Below are positions 1-5,037 of a stretch of DNA of 5,037 nucleotides, one piece after another. Under the pieces are notes generated by a model. The model did not search any database. It was not told where the DNA came from and saw only the letters and a list, made by a program, of their open reading frames with translations. Where the stretch lies: the NCBI GenBank assembly GCA_002401655.1, contig NVTT01000070.1, forward strand, positions 13,124-18,160, read 5' to 3'. The DNA is from Gammaproteobacteria bacterium (GTDB taxonomy: Bacteria > Pseudomonadota > Gammaproteobacteria > Enterobacterales > Kangiellaceae). The number at the start of each line of letters is the position of its first letter. The stretch's first letter is position 1. Made by a program: the position numbers and the translations under genes.

Positions 1-1178
1 GGTAACGAAACAGTACTTCTCCCGCTATACAAAATCACTCCACCTTTCCAGTTTCCGGTACATTGCTCTGCGAGTTTGGCTAGCCCATTGTAGTCAGAAT
101 TTTGTAGTGATACTGATTTTTTAATTTCTATCCCCCAAGTATCAAGACCTCGTTCTATCACAAGATCCACTTCATTTTTGTCTTTATCTCTGTAATGACT
201 AAATTGTAAATCTGGATCGTACCATTGAGCGAGACAAATTATTTGTTGGATCGCAAAACTTTCTAATACGCCACCAAATTGATTGGAATAGTCTAACCAA
301 TTTTCTTCAGAAAGCCTGTTTAAAGCACATGCTAATCCACTATCTAACATGTGTAGTTTGGGTGCTTTGATCAATCTTTTCCCTCGATTAGAATGCCATG
401 CGGGTAATCTACGGATCAGAAAAAGTCTTTCTAATATTTGTAAATAGGTTTCGACGGTTTTTCTAGCGATACCTAAATCCACGCTCAAATTATTAATGTT
501 TAGTATCGAAGATGTTCTTAATGCGGTCAGTTCTATTAATTTGGTCATATTTGTAGTGTCATAGATCTTCGCTATATCTTTAACATCTCTTTCAATAATA
601 GCTCTAAGATATTCTCTATGCCACCGCCATGCTCGTTTTTCACTACGTAAACAAGGTTCGGGGTAACCTCCAGAACAAACGGCTTTGGCAAGTCCTATTA
701 CTATTTTTCGATCTCCAACGGTTTCCGCCATATATTTATTATTCAATAATTTATCGACAAAATTGTTTTGACTGTTTTGTTTTTCAGCTTCAGTTAGTGG
801 TGATAGCTGAATAACTTCCATACGGCCAGCCAATGAGTCTTGTATAGCTGGTAATAACCTTAAATTTGAAGAGCCTGTTAGCAAAAATCTGCCTGGACTT
901 CTATTTTCATCAACGGATGCTTTTATTTCGGTAAATATTTCTGGTACTCGTTGGACTTCATCAAGAGTGACTTTGGTTGGAAGGGAAAGTATAAAACCTT
1001 CTGGATCTTGCATTGCTGCTTCTCTCACAGTTTTAGAGTCAAAAGATATATATTCTCTTTTGTTATCGACCATTTGCACTAAAGTTGATTTTCCTGATTG
1101 TCGGGGTCCTAAGACGCAAACAACGGGAGTGTCTGACATCGCTTCGTGGACTAACTTTAGGGCTTTTCTACAAAACAT
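1..1178 (-). CDS. AAA_14/DUF4143-family ATPase, 3' end cut by window edge
   Basis: The ORF begins at an ATG at 1178 and stays open to base 1, giving 392 complete codons. The family is usually about 380-420 residues, so little is missing. An in-frame TGA lies just upstream of the ATG, so no longer ATG-started form exists. Met14 is an alternative start, but the segment before the P-loop fits the family. Visible motifs: Walker A GPRQSGKS (residues 24-31), Walker B VTLDEVQ (70-76), a sensor-like strand RFLLTGSSN (97-105), a winged-helix-like stretch around 226-261 (SVDLGIARKTVETYLQILE), then the DUF4143 part with E305, EVDLV (336-340) and GIEIKK (349-354). The last motifs have the spacing of a PD-(D/E)XK nuclease-like core. 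No signal peptide or membrane segment is seen, so it should be cytoplasmic. ATP binding is well supported. The biological role of this family is not established; such genes are common in variable regions. It diverges from hipBA. No strong Shine-Dalgarno precedes the ATG. Confidence 0.93.
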   Translation of the reverse strand, partial: MFCRKALKLVHEAMSDTPVVCVLGPRQSGKSTLVQMVDNKREYISFDSKTVREAAMQDPEGFILSLPTKVTLDEVQRVPEIFTEIKASVDENRSPGRFLLTGSSNLRLLPAIQDSLAGRMEVIQLSPLTEAEKQNSQNNFVDKLLNNKYMAETVGDRKIVIGLAKAVCSGGYPEPCLRSEKRAWRWHREYLRAIIERDVKDIAKIYDTTNMTKLIELTALRTSSILNINNLSVDLGIARKTVETYLQILERLFLIRRLPAWHSNRGKRLIKAPKLHMLDSGLACALNRLSEENWLDYSNQFGGVLESFAIQQIICLAQWYDPDLQFSHYRDKDKNEVDLVIERGLDTWGIEIKKSVSLQNSDYNGLAKLAEQCTGNWKGGVILYSGRSTVSL

Positions 1179-1231
1179 AATTGCAAATTTTCATGAGTTT
1201 TTGGTTTCGACTAATCTTAACATTGAGGCTC

Positions 1232-1293
1232 GACTAATTGCAATATTGTATAGCCGTTAAATGTAACTTTTATGCCTGACTAATTGCAATATT
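1232..1293. repeat. 16-bp direct repeat upstream of the DUF4143 gene
   Basis: GACTAATTGCAATATT occurs identically at 1232-1247 and 1278-1293. The core TAATTGCAA recurs at 1178-1186, touching the start codon, and GACTAAT also occurs at 1209-1215. The GACTAAT starts (1209, 1232, 1278) are spaced 23 and 46 bp, roughly whole helical turns. ATTGCAAT inside the repeat is itself palindromic, as expected of a protein-binding half-site or dimer site. Control of the DUF4143 gene is a guess. Confidence 0.6.
1247..1252 (-). promoter_or_regulatory. Possible -10 element for the DUF4143 gene
   Basis: The minus strand reads TATACA here, close to the TATAAT consensus and about 70 bp before the ATG at 1178. 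It partly overlaps the end of one 16-bp repeat copy. No good -35 hexamer sits at 16-18 bp, so this is only a weak candidate. Confidence 0.25.
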
Positions 1294-1427
1294 ATTATCA
1301 ATAATGACAGAAGATCTAGAAGGAGAGCGGATAAATAATTCTTCAATAAACAGGGCAATTTTTACAAGAGGCGAAAGAAAAAAGAAAAAAACAAAAGGGG
1401 TTATGCATATAGCAACACGTAAAATGA

Positions 1428-1445
1428 GAGGCATGTACATGCCTC
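1428..1445. repeat. 18-bp perfect palindrome
   Basis: GAGGCATGTACATGCCTC equals its own reverse complement, so it can form a 7-bp stem with a GTAC loop. The heptamer CATGCCT is repeated in tandem at 1438-1444 and 1445-1451, running straight into the 14-bp direct repeat. It could be an operator, a cruciform or a recombination-related site. Neither side carries a T-run good enough to call it an intrinsic terminator. Confidence 0.6.
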
Positions 1446-1450
1446 ATGCC

Positions 1451-1464
1451 TAACTCCTTACTAG
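1451..1464 (+). repeat. 14-bp direct repeat, left copy flanking hipBA
   Basis: TAACTCCTTACTAG is identical to 3387-3400 in the same orientation. With preceding bases both copies fit ATGnnTAACTCCTTACTAG. This left copy lies about 300 bp before the hipB start codon. The pair encloses the whole hipBA unit, as direct repeats left by integration or recombination would. It could instead be part of a dispersed genomic repeat. Confidence 0.6.
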
Positions 1465-1474
1465 TAATCGAAGG

Positions 1475-1500
1475 GGCCATTGATATTTTGTCAAATGGCT
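1475..1500. repeat. Bulged stem-loop beside the left direct repeat
   Basis: GCCATTGA (1476-1483) pairs with TCAAATGGC (1491-1499) with one bulged A around a 7-nt loop, and G1475/T1500 adds a wobble pair. TCCTTA (1455-1460) and TAAGGA (1519-1524) form an outer inverted repeat around it. No T-run follows, so it is not a standard terminator. Its function is unknown. Confidence 0.4.
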
Positions 1501-1597
1501 GTCGAAAGCCTAATCAGCTAAGGACGGTGTTTATCAAATTCATTTATTAGTGCTGTAGTGGATGATATTGGTGATGTGGTAGATAAAGTTTATACCC

Positions 1598-1660
1598 GTG
1601 ACGGTGGTTGTTCAGGATGAAGGTTGTTGTTGATGACAAAGTGATGCACCACCGGGTCAC
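1598..1660. repeat. Imperfect inverted repeat in a GC-richer patch
   Basis: GTGACGGTGG (1598-1607) is the complement of CCACCGGGTCAC (1649-1660) except for a two-base bulge. The arms enclose about 41 bp containing two copies of GGTTGTT. Base composition here, and in the following cgaggcgctgcgcgc, is higher in GC than the surroundings, which may mark imported or decayed DNA. Confidence 0.35.
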
Positions 1661-1731
1661 CGAGGCGCTGCGCGCTTAAAGATACCAACTACCATAAAAA
1701 GACATCATTGTATCTATTTGTGTGTTTTTGT

Positions 1732-1740
1732 TGTTATAAT
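1732..1740 (+). promoter_or_regulatory. Extended -10 promoter of hipBA
   Basis: TGTTATAAT matches the extended -10 form TGnTATAAT exactly, with a perfect TATAAT at 1735-1740. There is no good -35 hexamer at 16-18 bp, which an extended -10 can tolerate. Transcription would start near 1747, giving a leader of about 24 nt before the hipB ATG at 1771. Confidence 0.65.
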
Positions 1741-1762
1741 AGCTACTACTGTGTCTGCTATT
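1738..1762. promoter_or_regulatory. Candidate HipB operator
   Basis: AATAGC (1738-1743) and GCTATT (1757-1762) are perfect inverted half-sites separated by 13 bp. They overlap the end of the -10 box and the predicted transcription start, so a bound dimer would block initiation. HipB-type repressors are known to bind symmetrical sites at their own promoter. These half-sites are not the E. coli TATCC/GGATA sequence, so assignment to this HipB is by position only. Confidence 0.45.
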
Positions 1763-1770
1763 GGTTTATT

Positions 1771-2058
1771 ATGAATGAGTTGTCTTTATTATCAGCAACC
1801 GATGTTCAAACATCAATGTGCGAATGGCTTATATCAAATAGGAAAGCATTAAAGCTATCAAGAGAAAAGTTGGCTAGTCGTAGCACCGTGCCCGCTGCTA
1901 CCATAAAAAAATTTGAAACAACAGGTCAAATCTCATTTCGTCAATTCTTAATGCTTTGGCAAAGCTTAGATGATTTGGCGCGTTTAAATGCGTTAACTAA
2001 ACCCTCAGCCAAAATAAATAAACCACCAAGGTCAATTGATGAGGTGCTCAAAGGGTGA
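1771..2058 (+). CDS. hipB: HipB-like XRE-family antitoxin and autorepressor
   Basis: The product is 95 residues from the ATG at 1771. The frame is open further upstream, but that part would read through the promoter and translate as a cysteine- and aromatic-rich peptide, so I reject a start at TTG 1708. Residues about 14-66 form a helix-turn-helix domain: SREKLASR (30-37) is the positioning helix, PAATIKKFE (41-49) the likely recognition helix, and ISFRQFLMLWQSL follows. The tail (72-95) is basic and proline-containing, typical of HipB tails. By family, HipB dimers bind the operon promoter and bind HipA to neutralise it. Its TGA overlaps the hipA GTG by four bases, so the two are one translationally coupled operon. 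No strong Shine-Dalgarno precedes the ATG; the short leader has at best a weak TTGG. Confidence 0.9.
   Translation: MNELSLLSATDVQTSMCEWLISNRKALKLSREKLASRSTVPAATIKKFETTGQISFRQFLMLWQSLDDLARLNALTKPSAKINKPPRSIDEVLKG
2041..2046 (+). promoter_or_regulatory. Ribosome binding site of hipA, fixes the GTG start
   Basis: GAGGTG lies 8 nt before the GTG at 2055, inside the end of hipB. The ATG at 2062 is out of frame and the next in-frame ATG is 86 codons downstream, so this site supports GTG as the real start. Confidence 0.65.
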
Positions 2059-3347
2059 GTTATGAAAAAGTAAATAAACTAGAGGTTTGGCGCACATTAT
2101 CTGATGGTAGTTCAATTGTCGTTGGTGAATTAGCACAAAACAAGCAAGGCGTATATTTTCAATACAATAACAATTATTTAGACAACTTTTCCAACTTATC
2201 CCCCTTTAATCTTAGCTTCGACTCTACACTACAACTATCTCCGAAAAAGCCTCACAACGGGTTACATGGCGCATTTTCAGACTCACTTCCTGATGGTTGG
2301 GGTTTATTGCTAATGGATCGTATATTTAGACAGGCAGAAATATTACCAAGCCAAGTTACCGCTATGGACAGGCTATCATTTATCGGCGATAGAGCAATGG
2401 GAGCGCTTTCCTTTCTTCCTGTTTCAATTTTACATCATCAAGATGACTCTCAAAATTTAACCATTGCCGAGTTAGGCTTACAAGCACAAGCTATATTTGA
2501 TGGCCAAACATCCGAGGTTTTGCAGGCATTAGTCAATGCTGGAAGTTCTGGCGGTGCCAGACCTAAAGCGCAACTATACTTAAAAGGATCTGACAATAAC
2601 TATTGCAGCACTAAGGCAAGTGATGGTTCTGAAGCTTATTTGGTAAAATTTACTTCCTCTCAACTCGCTTTAGGCCATGAAGAAGGGCTTTGTGAAGCCA
2701 GTTATTTAACGATGGCAAAGCGAGCGGATATTGATGTACCTAAATGGAAGCTATTAGATGCCCCTAAAAGTTCGGGTGCCACAAAATGGTTAGCAGTAAA
2801 GCGTTTTGATACCTATTTAAATAAAAATGGCAAAGAAGGGCGGTTTCACTTACACAGTGCTTGTGGGCTTCTTGACGCCGATTATAGAATGCCAAGCCTT
2901 GACTATGAAGAGTTGATTAAAGCGAGTAGTTTACTTTGTAGAAGCCCTGCGGCAGGACAAAAAATGTTTCGCCGTATGATATTTAATCTATTTTCTTTGA
3001 ATCAAGATGATCATAGTAAGAATTGGGCTTTTCTACAAAATGACCATGGCGAATGGCATCTTGCCCCCTTTTACGATATTACCTTTAGCCCATCTCCATA
3101 TAATGAACATGCAACCGCATTTGCTGGCTTTGGGAAAAAACCGAGTTTGAAAGTTATGCAAAAATTGGCCATTCAGGCTAATTTCTCAAATTGGAAACAA
3201 GCCCAGCATGTGATTAACGAAGTAGTAGAAGCAATTAATAGCTTTAATATGAGCGCCCAACGGTTAGGAGTAGTGCCTGAAACTATAAGGCTTATTTCAA
3301 AGCAACTAGAGAATGTTTACCAAGAAAATAAGACATTATTGGCTTAA
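2055..3347 (+). CDS. hipA: HipA-like serine/threonine kinase toxin
   Basis: The product is 430 residues, full length for two-domain HipA (E. coli HipA is 440). Residues about 7-122 form the N-terminal HipA subdomain (LEVWRTLSDG, then LPDGWGLLLMDR and DRAMGALSF). The kinase part has the P-loop SSGGARPKA at 164-172, where S164 aligns with the autophosphorylated Ser150 of E. coli HipA. It also has the ATP lysine K198 in AYLVKFT, WLAVKRFD (245-252), the catalytic loop NQDDHSKN (316-323, with D318 as catalytic Asp and N323 a metal ligand) and the metal-binding D341 in PFYDITFSP. All key residues are present, so the kinase should be active. By family, HipA phosphorylates a translation component (GltX in E. 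coli), stopping growth and promoting persistence; the substrate here is unknown. Start is GTG, overlapping hipB by 4 nt behind a good ribosome binding site. No terminator hairpin is evident after the TAA. Confidence 0.95.
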   Translation: MSYEKVNKLEVWRTLSDGSSIVVGELAQNKQGVYFQYNNNYLDNFSNLSPFNLSFDSTLQLSPKKPHNGLHGAFSDSLPDGWGLLLMDRIFRQAEILPSQVTAMDRLSFIGDRAMGALSFLPVSILHHQDDSQNLTIAELGLQAQAIFDGQTSEVLQALVNAGSSGGARPKAQLYLKGSDNNYCSTKASDGSEAYLVKFTSSQLALGHEEGLCEASYLTMAKRADIDVPKWKLLDAPKSSGATKWLAVKRFDTYLNKNGKEGRFHLHSACGLLDADYRMPSLDYEELIKASSLLCRSPAAGQKMFRRMIFNLFSLNQDDHSKNWAFLQNDHGEWHLAPFYDITFSPSPYNEHATAFAGFGKKPSLKVMQKLAIQANFSNWKQAQHVINEVVEAINSFNMSAQRLGVVPETIRLISKQLENVYQENKTLLA

Positions 3348-3386
3348 GTTTTTTTACAAAAATAGTCATGTTTATTTTACAATGTT

Positions 3387-3400
3387 TAACTCCTTACTAG
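3387..3400 (+). repeat. 14-bp direct repeat, right copy flanking hipBA
   Basis: This is the second copy of TAACTCCTTACTAG, identical to 1451-1464 and 1936 bp away. It lies 39 bp after the hipA stop and just beyond the stop codon of the DUF4143 relic. A short inverted repeat, TTCAAA/TTTGAA (3406-3419), sits beside it, as a stem-loop does beside the left copy. Confidence 0.6.
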
Positions 3401-3406
3401 CATTAT

Positions 3407-3622
3407 TCAAAACTTTGAAATATGACTAGCGTAATAAATTGGCAAACCTTGTAGTTTTGGATCTTGAATTGAGCCAGTGCTACTAATGAATTTTACAGTT
3501 AAATTAGGTTGATACTTTTTGACAAAAACTGACAGTGATTTTGTCTTTGTTCTAGCGCCACTTTTAACCCCTACAGGTATGACCAAGCCAGAATTTACAA
3601 ATATAGTTGTAAATACTTGTAA
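3407..3622 (-). pseudogene. C-terminal relic of a DUF4143-family ATPase
   Basis: The minus strand is open for 71 codons after a TGA (3625-3623) and ends at the TGA at 3409-3407. The translation includes VNSGLVIPVGVKSGARTKTKS and then SLSVFVKKYQPNLTVKFIS, ending in GLPIYYASHISKF. This is the recognisable C-terminal end of the DUF4143 family, where a strand reading like IPIEVKSG is followed by a lysine-rich SKSL helix, a KYxP turn and a closing PLYxA strand. The ATPase domain, winged helix and most of DUF4143 are missing, and there is no plausible start codon. The usual acidic residue of the EVKSG motif is Gly here (VGVKSG), which fits loss of constraint. It is not a copy of the gene at 1-1178, whose equivalent motif is GIEIKKS. 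I read it as debris of a gene once beside hipBA. Confidence 0.7.
3593..3614. repeat. Inverted repeat with extra TTGTAA copy
   Basis: ATTTACAA (3593-3600) and TTGTAAAT (3607-3614) are perfect inverted arms around a 6-bp spacer. TTGTAA recurs at 3617-3622. It could be an operator upstream of the polysaccharide gene or just a structure in decayed AT-rich DNA. Confidence 0.4.
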
Positions 3623-3765
3623 TCATGGCAATATTTCACTTTATACCCATCAATTAATCCTATAAAATTCAGCAAAATTATTAAACACGAACTAGAATTG
3701 GGTAACTTAATTAAATTATCAAGTGATCTAAGTTCTAATTCAAGCGTTATAGAAGCTATCTAGAT

Positions 3766-5037
3766 ATGCGGCAAGGAAACTATAGTTTGAGTAAAATAAA
3801 ATATTTGGTCAGTTCTTTTTTAGAATCAAAAAGACAGACAAAGCGCGGGATCTCTTTATTCTTTGATTCCATTGCTATATCGCTCAGTGTTTACTTTTCA
3901 CTAAGCATTTCTAATTCAAGTTACACGTTATCCGGTAGTCTTTGGTACTTTGTAGCAATTCTCTCTTTAAGTTTAATCATTTTCGCAAAAATTGGTTTTT
4001 ACCGAGCTATTTTACGTTACATGGGGCTAAAGGCCCTTTTTACAGTTGCCGGGGGTTTGGCATTATCAACCGTTGTTTTTGCCCTTAGCTGTTATTTTTA
4101 TTCTATTCCATTTAGAAGTAATACTCTTTTGTTGTACTGGACTTTTTCTTTGGTCAGTATTGGTGGTGCTCGCTTAATAACCATCGCCTATATTCGCTCT
4201 AAACTTGAAAAATCTTACAAAGCAGTTGCTATTTATGGAGCTGGTCAAGCCGGGAGAGAACTTGCAAGAGCCTTAGGCCAAAGTAATCGGCATAAAGTAG
4301 TCGCTTATTTTGATGATAATCCTGCGACGTTTCGCTCTGAAATTGATGGAGTGAAAGTTTATTCACCTATTTCTTTGCAAGATATCATTGCTAAGAAAAA
4401 TATTGTCCAAATTTTATTAGCGATGCCTTCTACAAGCCATGCTAGACGTTCTGAAATACTCACTCGGTTAGAACCTTTACCCATTAAAGTTAAAACCATT
4501 GCATCGTTAGAAGAGATCGTTAATGGAAATTCAATTGAATCCCTAAAGGACATTGAAATTGAGGACTTATTAGGGCGTGATTCGGTATCGCCCAATAAAG
4601 AACTTTTGCGTTCTAGTGTCACTAATAAAGTAGTGATGGTGACAGGTGCTGGTGGTTCAATCGGTTCTGAGTTATGTAGACAAATAGTCGCATTAAAACC
4701 AGCTTCTATTATTCTCTATGAGCTTTCTGAATTTGGCTTGTATTCTATTGAAAAAGAATTGCGAAAAATTGCCGTAAAGTTGTCCGTTGATTTAGAAATT
4801 GTTCCATTATTAGGTTCTGTTCAACATAAAATGCGAATGATTCGGGTACTGCAAAAATATAACGTTCAAACGGTTTATCATACTGCCGCCTATAAACATG
4901 TTCCTATTGTTGAACATAATGTCGTTGAAGGTATTAGAAATAATGTTTTTGGTACCTGGTATGCTGCTGAAGCGGCTGCTGAAGCGAATGTAGAGCGTTT
5001 TGTTTTAATTTCAACGGATAAAGCGGTAAGACCCACT
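3766..5037 (+). CDS. CapD/WbpM/FlaA1-type NDP-sugar 4,6-dehydratase, 3' end cut by window edge
   Basis: The first 424 codons are present; the membrane-bound class is usually about 600-660 residues, so roughly a third is missing. Four hydrophobic segments lie near residues 29-48, 58-77, 91-112 and 119-142, placing the enzyme in the inner membrane. A first Rossmann motif GAGQAG (158-163) starts a nucleotide-binding domain. The catalytic domain follows with the NAD(P)-binding TGAGGSIGSE (293-302), HTAAYKHVPIVE (372-383) and STDKAVRPT (416-424); the TDK of the last motif is at the usual catalytic position of WbpM/PglF-type dehydratases. Family role: 4,6-dehydration of a UDP-sugar such as UDP-GlcNAc, the first step to diaminated or deoxy sugars of O-antigen, capsule or glycans. 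The exact substrate cannot be told. Start is uncertain: ATG 3766 has only a weak upstream AGAAG, whereas TTG 3787 has AAGGAA at 3773-3778 in good position. Confidence 0.93.
   Translation, partial: MRQGNYSLSKIKYLVSSFLESKRQTKRGISLFFDSIAISLSVYFSLSISNSSYTLSGSLWYFVAILSLSLIIFAKIGFYRAILRYMGLKALFTVAGGLALSTVVFALSCYFYSIPFRSNTLLLYWTFSLVSIGGARLITIAYIRSKLEKSYKAVAIYGAGQAGRELARALGQSNRHKVVAYFDDNPATFRSEIDGVKVYSPISLQDIIAKKNIVQILLAMPSTSHARRSEILTRLEPLPIKVKTIASLEEIVNGNSIESLKDIEIEDLLGRDSVSPNKELLRSSVTNKVVMVTGAGGSIGSELCRQIVALKPASIILYELSEFGLYSIEKELRKIAVKLSVDLEIVPLLGSVQHKMRMIRVLQKYNVQTVYHTAAYKHVPIVEHNVVEGIRNNVFGTWYAAEAAAEANVERFVLISTDKAVRPT
3773..3778 (+). promoter_or_regulatory. Ribosome binding site suggesting a TTG start at 3787
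   Basis: AAGGAA lies 8 nt before an in-frame TTG (3787-3789), giving a product beginning (M)SKIKYLVSSF. It would be internal to the gene if ATG 3766 is the start. Either start leaves all domains intact. Confidence 0.4.

Larger units (their letters stand above)
1179..1770. other. 592-bp divergent intergenic region
   Basis: No convincing intact gene lies between the DUF4143 gene and hipB. The stretch holds, in order: direct repeats upstream of the minus-strand gene, a purine-rich run around 1369-1400, an 18-bp palindrome, one copy of a 14-bp direct repeat, a bulged stem-loop, a GC-richer patch (about 1594-1680) and the hipB promoter. The short frames seen around 1530-1680 are broken by stops and match nothing I recognise. 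Confidence 0.7.
3348..3765. other. 418-bp region between hipA and the polysaccharide gene
   Basis: It contains the right copy of the 14-bp direct repeat, a decayed DUF4143 fragment on the minus strand and a TTGTAA-type inverted repeat. The last 140 bp (3625-3765) are AT-rich with no recognisable gene. A 7-T run at 3349-3355 follows hipA without a credible hairpin. No convincing -35/-10 pair for the downstream gene was found. Confidence 0.6.

Noticed and set aside
629..814. Plus-strand 61-codon ORF
   Set aside because: It lies antisense inside the well-supported DUF4143 gene and its translation shows no family features.
967..1260. Plus-strand 97-codon ORF
   Set aside because: It is antisense to the Walker A/B-encoding part of the DUF4143 gene and runs into its upstream repeats.
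1316..1345. Small gene behind the AAGGAG at 1320-1325
   Set aside because: The Shine-Dalgarno-like sequence has no ATG, GTG or TTG at a suitable distance.
1448..1535. Integron attC site
   Set aside because: GCCTAAC, an outer TCCTTA/TAAGGA pair and a bulged hairpin look suggestive, but the opposite core would be GTTTATC, which does not fit GTTRRRY, the box spacing is wrong, and no integrase is present.
1708..1770. N-terminal extension of hipB from a TTG at 1708
   Set aside because: It would translate the extended -10 promoter and operator into a Cys/Tyr/Phe-rich peptide; HipB-type proteins start close to the helix-turn-helix, as from ATG 1771.
3316..3355. Intrinsic terminator after hipA
   Set aside because: There is a 7-T run after the stop codon, but the only upstream pairing is about 4 bp (CCAA/TTGG), too weak to call.
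3625..3760. Minus-strand open frame upstream of the relic
   Set aside because: It is open for about 50 codons but lacks a start, is low in complexity and resembles nothing known, so it is not counted as part of the DUF4143 relic.
3625..3765. JUMPstart/ops element upstream of the polysaccharide gene
   Set aside because: No GGCGGTAG-like core is present on the plus strand.
4359..4622. Minus-strand 87-codon ORF
   Set aside because: It is antisense to the dehydratase coding sequence, which has continuous motifs across this stretch.
1..5037. CRISPR array, tRNA or rRNA gene, transposase
   Set aside because: No regularly spaced repeat-spacer pattern, no tRNA- or rRNA-like segment and no transposase motif were seen on either strand by eye.

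Overview
The window looks like AT-rich chromosomal DNA from a marine-type gammaproteobacterium, with Alteromonadales or a neighbouring order most likely. This is inferred from base composition and from the style of the HipA and CapD/WbpM-like proteins; no ribosomal or taxonomic marker is present. It has four parts: an ATPase gene cut by the left edge, a HipBA-type toxin-antitoxin operon in the middle, a decayed gene fragment just downstream of it, and a polysaccharide-biosynthesis gene cut by the right edge.

Left (1-1178, minus strand): a nearly complete AAA_14/DUF4143 ATPase with clear Walker A and B motifs, a winged-helix-like middle and a PD-(D/E)XK-like C-terminal domain. Its upstream region carries a 16-bp direct repeat and further partial copies. 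Positions 1294-1770 hold no convincing gene. They contain an 18-bp perfect palindrome, a bulged stem-loop, a GC-richer patch that may be decayed coding DNA, and the hipBA promoter.

Centre (1735-3347, plus strand): an extended -10 promoter overlapped by a symmetrical candidate operator, then hipB (XRE-type antitoxin/repressor, 95 aa), whose stop overlaps by 4 nt the GTG start of hipA (430 aa Ser/Thr kinase toxin with all expected kinase motifs). The expected logic is standard for the family: HipB binds and neutralises HipA, and HipB alone or the complex represses the operon.

Right: 3407-3622 on the minus strand encodes only the C-terminal end of a second DUF4143-type protein, a truncated relic. 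It is not a duplicate of the left gene. A 14-bp direct repeat occurs at 1451-1464 and 3387-3400, bracketing the hipBA unit; this is the best hint that the unit arrived as a block. From 3766 (or 3787) to the end runs the first 424 codons of a membrane-bound CapD/WbpM/FlaA1-type nucleoside-diphosphate-sugar 4,6-dehydratase, probably the edge of a surface-polysaccharide cluster. The interval thus looks like accessory DNA next to a polysaccharide locus. I found no clearly new system; the unexplained repeats and the relic are the items that merit checking.
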